A DNA stretch of 64,000 nucleotides from assembly GCA_964442285.1 (NCBI GenBank), contig CAYTZH010000007.1, positions 76,102 through 140,101 of the forward strand, written 5' to 3'. Under the pieces are notes generated by a model. The model saw nothing but the letters and a program-made list of their open reading frames with translations, did no database searches and was not told the origin of the DNA. Positions 58,673 through 64,000 of the stretch are shown one piece after another (the first letter of the stretch is position 1; each line of letters begins with the position of its first letter). The position numbers and the translations under genes were made by a program. The stretch is from CAYTZH01 sp964442285 (GTDB lineage: Bacteria > Myxococcota_A > UBA9160 > JAFDET01).

Positions 58673-59812
58673 GTGGTCCGGCTGCTGCTCGCAGCGCTCG
58701 CCCTGGTGGGGCTGTCGGCGGCGGCCGGCCTCGCGTGGCTCTGCCTGCGGCCCAACCGGGCCGAGGTGGACCGGGCGCTGGTGCGCGAGGACTGGCCGAT
58801 CGTCGCCGACGGTCGCCACAACGCCAACACCGACCTGATCCACTGGCGCGACGCCTTCTGGCTGGCCCACGCGGCCGGTCCCTACCACCTGGCGAGTCCC
58901 CGGACCCGGATCGTCGTGCGGCGCTCCGAGGACGCCCGTCGCTTCGAGGAGGTGGCGGCGTTCCGGGTCCCGGGAGAGGACATCCGCGATCCCACCTTCG
59001 CCGTGATCGGCGACCGGCTCTTCCTCTACGTGATGCCCAACCGCGAGCGCAGCCCGCGCCCGTACACCACGCTGTTTGCGTCGAGCGCCGACGGCCGCGC
59101 CTGGAGCGACCTCGCGGAGGTGAGCCCCGGCGGCTGGCTGTTCTGGCGCCCGCGGACCCGGGACGGCCGCACCTGGTACGTGCCCGCCTACGTGCGGGGC
59201 ATGGGACGGGTCGTCCTCTTCCGCTCCCGCGACGGCCGGCACTGGGACCCGGTCTCGACCGTCCACGAGGGCGATGGCGCCTCGGAGACCGACGCCCACT
59301 TCCTGCCGGACGGGCGCCTGGTGGCGACGGTGCGCCTCGAGCAGGACGCCTCCCTCACCGGCGGCGACGCCATGGGCACGCTCGTCGCCGACGCCGCGCC
59401 GCCCTACACACGCTGGCGCAAGGTGACCAGTCGCGTGACGCGGCTGGACGGTCCGGACCTCTTCGTCTACCGGGACCGGCTCTACGCCGTCGGCCGACGC
59501 GAGGGCGAGGCGCCCGGATTCCTGAGCCGGCCCGGCAGCGTGCTCGGCCGCAAGCGCACGGCCCTGTTCCAGGTGCAGCCGGGACGGGGCCTGCGCTGGC
59601 TCAGCGACCTGCCCAGCGCCGGCGACACGGCCTACACGGGGAGCGTCGTGCGCGGGGACACACTCTTCGTCGACTACTACACGAGCGACGTCCGCTACGA
59701 CTGGCCCTGGCTCCTCGGCATGTTCCGCGCGAGCGAGATCCGGATGGCCCGGGTCGACCTGCCCGCGCTGGCCGCCGCCGCCGAGCGCCCGCCGTCCGCG
59801 CCCGAGCGCTAG
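58673..59812 (+). CDS. Membrane-anchored sialidase-like (Asp-box) beta-propeller protein
   Basis: A 379-residue protein with an N-terminal hydrophobic anchor (LLLAALALVGLSAAAGLAWLCL). The body is beta-rich with Asp-box-like turns (SSADGRAWSD, SRDGRHWDP) and repeated WRDAFWLAH-type strands, as in six-bladed sialidase-like propellers. I do not see a clear arginine triad, so sialidase activity is unproven. It starts at GTG 58673, 11 bp after the caspase-like gene, so they are probably one operon. A hydrolase or lectin role toward surface nonulosonates is conceivable. Confidence 0.7.
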   Translation: MVRLLLAALALVGLSAAAGLAWLCLRPNRAEVDRALVREDWPIVADGRHNANTDLIHWRDAFWLAHAAGPYHLASPRTRIVVRRSEDARRFEEVAAFRVPGEDIRDPTFAVIGDRLFLYVMPNRERSPRPYTTLFASSADGRAWSDLAEVSPGGWLFWRPRTRDGRTWYVPAYVRGMGRVVLFRSRDGRHWDPVSTVHEGDGASETDAHFLPDGRLVATVRLEQDASLTGGDAMGTLVADAAPPYTRWRKVTSRVTRLDGPDLFVYRDRLYAVGRREGEAPGFLSRPGSVLGRKRTALFQVQPGRGLRWLSDLPSAGDTAYTGSVVRGDTLFVDYYTSDVRYDWPWLLGMFRASEIRMARVDLPALAAAAERPPSAPER

Positions 59813-59840
59813 CCGTCCCGCGACGGCTACCCTGGCCGCC

Positions 59841-60845
59841 ATGGCCGGGACCGCCGATGCGTCCCCCAGCGGCGCCGCCGCCCGGGACCGCGCCGAGATG
59901 CTGGAGGTGCTCCGGGCCAACCGGGGCTTCGACGAGCCCGAAGCCTGGCTCGACTACGCGCTCGCCCACGACTTCCGGCGCGTGGCCGCCACAGCCCTCC
60001 CGCGCTGTCCGGACTGCGGCGGCGGGCCGGTCGAAGACGTGGGCCAGTTCGTCTGGTACAGCAACCTGGTGCGCCTGCGGCGCTGCGGCGACTGCGACCT
60101 CGTCTACGCCGACGCCCGCGTCGACCCGGACGTGATCGGCGCCCACTTCGAGACGGCCTACAAGGACGAGACCTACTTCCGCGAGCGGCGCCGGGCGATC
60201 TTCGAGGATCTGGCGGAGCGCGTGGACCGGCTGGCGCCGCCGGGCGGGGCCGTGCTGGACGTGGGCGGCGCCAAGGGCCACCTGATGGCCGCCGTGGCGG
60301 CGCGGCGTTCCGATCTCGCGCTCCACGTCAACGACGTGTCCGAGACCGCCCTGCGCTGGGCCGCGGCCGAGTACGGACTCGAGACCGTGTCCGGTCCCGC
60401 CAGCGCGCTGGCGGCGGCCGGCCGCCGCTTCCACGTGGTGGTCCTGGCCGACGTGCTCTACTACGAGCCCGACCTCGCCGGGTTCTGGCGGGCCCTGCCG
60501 GACCTCCTGGAGCCGGCGGGCGCCCTGGTGCTCCGGATCCCCAACCGGAGCGCCTGGATCCGCGGCCTCGGTCGGCTGGGACGCCGCCGGCCGGACCGCC
60601 GCACCCGGGTGCGTCTGTTCAACCCCGAGCACCTCTACGTCTTCTCGCGCCGCTACCTCCACCGCCGCCTGCGCGGGCTCGGGTTCCGGCGGGTGGCGTT
60701 CGAGCCCTCGCCACCGCTCTCGGGACCGACCCCGGCCTGGCTCGGCGCCGGCAGCATCGGGATGGCGCGCATGCTCCACCGCGCCAGCGGTGGGCGCTGG
60801 GTGGTGACGCCGAGCCTCGTGGCCACCGCCTCGCAGCGGCGCTGA
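59841..60845 (+). CDS. SAM-dependent methyltransferase with N-terminal zinc-ribbon-like motif
   Basis: A 334-residue protein. Cysteines in CPDCGG and CGDCDLVYAD form a zinc-ribbon-like knuckle, typical of a class of methyltransferases acting on sugars or unusual acceptors. The SAM site is VLDVGGAKGHLMAAV, with a downstream FHVVVLADVLYYEPDL. The C-terminal part includes FNPEHLYVFSRRYLHRRL. It follows the propeller gene by 28 bp. Substrate is unknown; such enzymes are frequent in surface-glycan settings. Confidence 0.85.
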   Translation: MAGTADASPSGAAARDRAEMLEVLRANRGFDEPEAWLDYALAHDFRRVAATALPRCPDCGGGPVEDVGQFVWYSNLVRLRRCGDCDLVYADARVDPDVIGAHFETAYKDETYFRERRRAIFEDLAERVDRLAPPGGAVLDVGGAKGHLMAAVAARRSDLALHVNDVSETALRWAAAEYGLETVSGPASALAAAGRRFHVVVLADVLYYEPDLAGFWRALPDLLEPAGALVLRIPNRSAWIRGLGRLGRRRPDRRTRVRLFNPEHLYVFSRRYLHRRLRGLGFRRVAFEPSPPLSGPTPAWLGAGSIGMARMLHRASGGRWVVTPSLVATASQRR

Positions 60846-60903
60846 TCCCCGATTCCGCGCTGCCGGTGCCCCGGCTCACAGCGTCCCGCTGGGGCGTAGG
60901 GCA

Positions 60904-60928
60904 TCCTCCGGTTGCACACCGGAAAGGA
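60904..60928 (+). promoter_or_regulatory. Hairpin that includes the ribosome site of the papain-like gene
   Basis: CCGGT (60908-60912) pairs with ACCGG (60918-60922) around a 5-base loop. The adjacent TCCT (60904-60907) can pair with AGGA (60925-60928), which is the Shine-Dalgarno element for GTG 60935. Folding would hide the ribosome site. Confidence 0.4.
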
Positions 60929-60934
60929 TTCTTC

Positions 60935-61408
60935 GTGAGCTATCGCAACACCTCGCCGATCCAGCAGTTCGATCCCACCTCGTGCTGGGCGGCCTCCCTG
61001 GAGTGGTGGGCGCGCGCCATCAAGCGCGGCCGCCCCGTCATCGACCAGCTGAACCTGCTCAACGTCTACGTGGACTACTGGGACTCCTCCAATCCCGACA
61101 CCAATCCGAACTACGGGACGGTCTCCCGAGCCAACCTGCTCCGGATTCTCCGCGATCCCCGCTGGCGCATGGATACCCACACCATGCGGGGTCGGGACTT
61201 CGACGGGTACGTCGTCAACCGCCACATGCGGCACGGGCCGGCGATCGTCGGCTACTTCGACGGCAGCGTCGGCGGCAACCACGTGGTTGTGGCCTACGGT
61301 GCCACCGCCGAGCACATCGCCGTCATGGACCCCAACGGCGCCCGCTTCCGCGGCCGTCGGGTGTCCTACTTCCAGAGCAGCGAGGTGATCGTCGGCGCTC
61401 CGCGCTAG
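60935..61408 (+). CDS. Papain-like cysteine protease (C70/AvrRpt2-like)
   Basis: A 157-residue protein without signal peptide. The catalytic Cys lies in DPTSCWAASLEWWARA, the His in VGGNHVVVAYGAT and a following Asp/Asn in VMDPNGARF, in the order of papain-fold proteases of the AvrRpt2-like group. It may be a toxin or effector, or a housekeeping peptidase; no partner gene or secretion signal is adjacent. GTG 60935 has GGAAAGGA 6 bases upstream. A frame opening at 60866 would add a Pro/Arg leader without a better site. Confidence 0.75.
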   Translation: MSYRNTSPIQQFDPTSCWAASLEWWARAIKRGRPVIDQLNLLNVYVDYWDSSNPDTNPNYGTVSRANLLRILRDPRWRMDTHTMRGRDFDGYVVNRHMRHGPAIVGYFDGSVGGNHVVVAYGATAEHIAVMDPNGARFRGRRVSYFQSSEVIVGAPR

Positions 61409-61416
61409 GTCCTGCG

Positions 61417-61436
61417 GCCGAAGCACGGGCTTCGGC
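61417..61436. terminator. Perfect hairpin between the papain-like gene and a minus-strand frame
   Basis: An 8-bp perfect stem (61417-61424 with 61429-61436) and an ACGG tetraloop, 9 bases after the protease stop. It also directly follows the minus-strand stop at 61438, so it could serve both strands. Confidence 0.55.
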
Positions 61437-61437
61437 G

Positions 61438-61530
61438 CTAGTCCGCCCAGTCCTCCTCGAGCCAGTACTTCAGGTAGCGGACGCCGTAGCGGTCCTGGAT
61501 CTCCGAGTCGGCCAGATGGTACAGCGGCAT
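61438..61530 (-). CDS. Short 30-codon frame or gene remnant
   Basis: ATG 61530 to TAG 61438 encodes MPLYHLADSEIQDRYGVRYL and ten more residues ending EEDWAD. The protein-like composition and the hairpin after its stop suggest either a small protein or the 3' end of a deleted gene. The 100 bp upstream hold CGGCCCC repeats (61589-61614) and no clear coding. Confidence 0.35.
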   Translation of the reverse strand: MPLYHLADSEIQDRYGVRYLKYWLEEDWAD

Positions 61531-61635
61531 GAGGCCGACATCCTGCCTCGCCGCGGGGGGCACCGCGCGGGAACCCTTGTCGGGTCGAACGGCCCCACGG
61601 CCCCATACGGCCCCTTCCGGCCGGTGCCGGTCCGG

Positions 61636-62178
61636 CTAGTCCTTGGGATGGAAGCGCGGATCGAGAAGCCTCCCCCAGGTTCGGTCGAAGGGATGCACCT
61701 GGCTGGCTGGCTCCTCACCCCGATGGAGCTCGCGGTCCTCGTTCGCCCAGCCGAAGATCCCGCCCTCCAGATTGTAGACACGCTCGTAGCCGGCTCGGGT
61801 GAGGCGGCGTGCGACCGCGGCGCTCCGGTAGCCAACCGAGCAATAGACGACGATCCGAGCGTCTCGAGGCAGGCCCGCCAGGCTCGACGCTTCTGCGGCC
61901 GGATCGACGCGCCTCGCAGCCCGAAGGTGGCTCACCCGGAACTCCTCCTCGGACCTCGCGTCCAGCAGGACGAGCATCGAATCGTCCCCGGCCGCCATCC
62001 AGTCCGAGAGCTCCCGACGCTCGACCCACTCCACGCCGGGGAAGCGGAGCGAGATCACGCTCCTCAAGCGGTCGGCTCCGCCCTGCTCCTCGCTCGTGAC
62101 CGCCCCCGTATAGACGGCCACGAGGGTGGCGATGGCCACGAGGGTGGCGACGGCCACGAGTGTCGTCCAGCGCCGCAT
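61636..62178 (-). CDS. Membrane-anchored rhodanese-domain protein
   Basis: A 180-residue protein. An N-terminal anchor (residues about 5-25) contains a tandem repeat in VAVATLVAIATLVAVYTG. The rhodanese domain (about 45-155) has DARSEEEFRVSHLRAARRV and the active-site loop with Cys in VYCSVGYRSA, so it is a potentially active sulfurtransferase facing the periplasm. The last 25 residues (ELHRGEEPASQVHPFDRTW) follow a pattern seen in secreted single-domain rhodaneses. ATG 62178. Confidence 0.88.
   Translation of the reverse strand: MRRWTTLVAVATLVAIATLVAVYTGAVTSEEQGGADRLRSVISLRFPGVEWVERRELSDWMAAGDDSMLVLLDARSEEEFRVSHLRAARRVDPAAEASSLAGLPRDARIVVYCSVGYRSAAVARRLTRAGYERVYNLEGGIFGWANEDRELHRGEEPASQVHPFDRTWGRLLDPRFHPKD
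62116..62151 (-). repeat. 18-bp tandem repeat inside the rhodanese signal anchor
   Basis: Units 62116-62133 and 62134-62151 differ only at the last base, with a partial third unit following. They encode the repeated VA(I/V)ATL in the hydrophobic anchor and preserve frame. Confidence 0.9.
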
Positions 62179-62486
62179 CGCGCCGAGTATAGATCCGTGC
62201 CAGCGCCTCCGGTCGACTTTGCGCGGCGCGCTCCGGCGCCCGTGGGTTCTCGCAACCTCGGCCTCATCGCTGGATCGTAGGGCCGGGTGGAACCCGCCGC
62301 GAACCCCTTCGAGCCGGAGAACGTGTCGACCATGTCTCTGGAATGACCTGTAAACCATGTGGTGGGGGCGCGGAGCTGCACCGATGGCGGCCCGACGGCC
62401 CCACACGGCCCCCTGCAGGCGGTCCATGCCCGGCATGGACATGTCGATTCATCATGATTGATTGAAGTATATATTCAAGAGAAGCC
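62179..62486. other. Gene-free stretch with AT-rich patch
   Basis: No convincing reading frame. A CGGCCCC-type repeat recurs at 62394-62412, as at 61589-61614. Bases 62446-62480 are strongly AT-rich (ATTCATCATGATTGATTGAA, then GTATATATTC), unlike anything else in the window. This may mark a junction or the edge of imported DNA. Confidence 0.5.
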
Positions 62487-62902
62487 TTGCCCTTCCCGCG
62501 CCCGGCGTCGAGACCTTCTTCCTCTGGGGACCTCGCCAGCGCGTCGCCAACGAACTCCGAGATCGGCCACGCCCTGGGCCTCGGGCACCCCAACGACTTC
62601 CCGCAGTACAACTCGACTCCGACGACGACCCGACGAACCCGGTGGCCGTCGATCCCCTGGCCCCCTGGGAGGGCCTCGCGGTCTCCGAGCAGTTCGACCC
62701 GCACGCGATCATGGTGGGCGGCACGAAGCCGAGCGTTTTCGCCCTCACCCTGAACGAGCTTCTCCCGGACGACCGCGCGGGGCTCGACGTGCTCTACCCC
62801 TCGGTCCCCGAGCCGGCCCCGCTCGGGCTGGGCGCCTCCGCGCTGGGCCTCCTGGCGGCCCGACGGCGGCTCCGACGTCGCGGGGTGTGGACTGGTTCAT
62901 AG
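62487..62902 (+). pseudogene. Remnant of a matrixin-like metalloprotease with PEP-CTERM tail
   Basis: One frame (near 62540-62610) reads SEIGHALGLGHPNDFPQYNS, which is the HEXXHXXGXXH zinc motif of M10 matrixins with the first His changed to Ser. A second frame then continues DDDPTNPVAVDPLAPW, ALTLNELLPDDRAGLDVLYP and a genuine PEP-CTERM sorting tail (VPEPAPLGLGASALGLLAAR plus an arginine cluster). A single frameshift near 62612 separates the two. The N-terminal half of the protease is missing. The tail implies that this lineage has, or had, an exosortase. Confidence 0.7.
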
Positions 62903-62963
62903 GGTCCGGGCGCCCGCCTGGGCGAAGCTCCCCTGCGTCACCCACCGAGAGGAGAGCGAAGCC

Positions 62964-63416
62964 ATGCCCGATACCCGAGTCGAGCGCGGCGGGCGCGTCT
63001 GGCAGCAGGTCCGGCAGCACCAGCAGCGCCTGCGCCAGATCCAGCAGTGCATGTCCCAGGGAAAGACCCTCTTCGGGCTCGACGTCGAGCACCAGGGCCG
63101 CCGGGCGAAGTCGCTCATCCGCTTCGCCGAGTGCGGGCCCCAGGGCCACACCCAGGGCGTCTGGCACCTCCAGGCTGGTCCCGACATTTCCCACGACCCC
63201 CGCGGCTACTGGAGCTGCGCGAAGCCCGGCATCCTGGAGCTCACGAGCAGCACGCACCGGAAGGTGCTCGTGCTCTTCACCCGGGACTGCCTGCCCCGGA
63301 TGGAGGACATCGGCCTCGGCCGCCAGCTCCAGGTCGTGCTCCGTGGCGTCCGCCCCGGCCCCGTCCGCTGGAAGACCGTCTACGCCCCCCACGCCCACAA
63401 GAAGGGGATGCCGTAG
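62964..63416 (+). CDS. Protein of unknown function
   Basis: A 150-residue basic protein with a helical Gln/Arg-rich N-terminus (VWQQVRQHQQRLRQIQQCMS) and a beta-rich remainder (KSLIRFAECGPQGHTQGVWH, TSSTHRKVLVLFTRDCLPRM). No signal peptide. GAGAGGAG lies shortly before the ATG. I do not recognise the family. It is convergent with the next unknown gene, 28 bp apart, and the two may be related in function. Confidence 0.6.
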   Translation: MPDTRVERGGRVWQQVRQHQQRLRQIQQCMSQGKTLFGLDVEHQGRRAKSLIRFAECGPQGHTQGVWHLQAGPDISHDPRGYWSCAKPGILELTSSTHRKVLVLFTRDCLPRMEDIGLGRQLQVVLRGVRPGPVRWKTVYAPHAHKKGMP

Positions 63417-63444
63417 GCGGCGCGCCGGGCGGGGATCGTCGGCG

Positions 63445-63885
63445 TCAGCGCGAGAGCCCCGAGAGGAGGTAGACGTCGCCGTCCACCGACCGCACGCGCC
63501 AGCGCAGCCACTCGTTCTCGCCGCCCACCGTGCGGTTCGCCCCGTACTTGCCGACTCGGGCCGTGCCGGTGGAGCCGCTGCGGGGCCGCGACGGGAAATC
63601 CACGAGCGTCAGCACCGTCTTCCAACCGGGCACCCCGATGCCGAGTCCGATGCTGTCCGCGTCGGCGAGGTGAAGCCAGGGCCCGATGGGGTCCCGCGCA
63701 CCGTGCTGCGGGAACAGGAAGCCGTCGTGGTAGCTGAACCGCCCGCGCGAGAGATTGAACACGCCGGGCTCCGCCGCCCAGGTGCCACCCCTCACGAGCT
63801 TGCGCTTCAGCCAGCCGTCGTAGTCGAATCGAAGCCTGCACAGAAAGCTGTCTCGCCGGTCGCTCAGGGCCACGGTGAAGTCCAC
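63445..63885 (-). CDS. Beta-rich protein of unknown function
   Basis: A 146-residue product from GTG 63885 with GGAGGGGG 5-6 bases upstream. The chain is rich in aromatic beta strands (DSFLCRLRFDYDGWLKRKL, FNLSRGRFSYHDGFLFP, WLRWRVRSVDGDVYLLSG), suggesting a single beta-sandwich. No signal peptide or catalytic motif. Family not recognised. Confidence 0.6.
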   Translation of the reverse strand: MDFTVALSDRRDSFLCRLRFDYDGWLKRKLVRGGTWAAEPGVFNLSRGRFSYHDGFLFPQHGARDPIGPWLHLADADSIGLGIGVPGWKTVLTLVDFPSRPRSGSTGTARVGKYGANRTVGGENEWLRWRVRSVDGDVYLLSGLSR

Positions 63886-64000
63886 GGTTGCCCCCTCCTC
63901 TCCTCGTCTGGGGAGACCCGGCCACGCCCGAGAGACGTTCCGGACCTCATACGGGCCCGTCCGGGAGGTGATTTCCCGGAGGCCGAGGAGAGGTTCGAAG
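63886..64000. other. Right edge: upstream region of the last gene
   Basis: 115 bp upstream of the minus-strand gene. It contains its ribosome site and a short inverted repeat (GGGAGGTGATTTCCC near 63970). No gene is visible. Confidence 0.5.

Noticed and set aside
63988..64000. GGTTCGAA near the right edge looks like a tRNA T-loop
   Set aside because: The preceding bases do not form an anticodon arm or acceptor stem; the match is probably chance.

Overview
The window reads as a very GC-rich chromosome segment of a Gram-negative bacterium. It encodes an autotransporter-type outer-membrane barrel, several lipobox lipoproteins, a GTP-type PEP carboxykinase, an alternative-complex-III-like membrane subunit, c-di-GMP enzymes and one decayed PEP-CTERM protein. 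This mixture resembles the high-GC lineages formerly placed in the Deltaproteobacteria (Myxococcota or Binatota-like). That assignment is an inference from gene content, not from a marker gene. A run of 100 N with identical 55-bp ends on both sides shows that the sequence is a scaffolded short-read draft, possibly metagenomic.

Bases 1-24600 are ordinary metabolism and signalling: the end of a class III CoA-transferase, a formylglycine-enzyme-like lipoprotein, a PQQ-type propeller protein, a Nudix hydrolase, pckG, an NrfD/ActC-like membrane protein, a DsbA-like isomerase, an amidohydrolase, a TesB thioesterase, PspC and PGPGW membrane proteins, an enoyl-CoA hydratase, a diguanylate cyclase, a gamma-glutamyltransferase-like hydrolase, asparagine synthetase, a receiver fusion protein, a carboxylesterase lipoprotein, a saccharopine-dehydrogenase-like reductase and a VWA protein. 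Neighbouring genes are often convergent and overlap by a few bases.

Bases 24601-46939 form a surface-glycan locus of about 22 kb. Candidates for all six steps of CMP-pseudaminic acid synthesis are present: pseB (28636), pseC (25827), a PseH-like acetyltransferase (34322), pseG (26870), pseI (43945) and a pseF-like CMP transferase (36961). With them are a Wzm/Wzt exporter, three glycosyltransferase-like proteins, a methyltransferase, a class III aminotransferase and a Gfo/Idh oxidoreductase. The unusual part is a tight minus-strand operon, wbpG2-hisH2-hisF2-GNAT-neuB-pseF-hisH1-hisF1 (41166 to 34828), followed by wbpG1. It carries two complete but divergent sets of the WbpG/HisH/HisF amidine-forming machinery around a second, atypical NeuB-family synthase. 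The likely product is one or more acetamidino-modified nonulosonic acids for LPS, capsule or glycoprotein.

Bases 46940-60850 hold signalling and envelope genes: a receiver-like protein, a DUF420-like membrane protein, HDOD, a PAS-GGDEF-EAL protein with a degenerate EAL half, a GPH sugar symporter, a helical protein of unknown role, an autotransporter barrel, an alpha/beta hydrolase lipoprotein head-to-head with a caspase-Sel1 protein, an Asp-box propeller protein and a methyltransferase. Bases 60850-64000 are gene-poor and partly decayed: a papain-like protease, a rhodanese, a frameshifted matrixin-like PEP-CTERM remnant beside an AT-rich patch, and two unknown genes. I saw no rRNA, tRNA, CRISPR array, insertion sequence or prophage.
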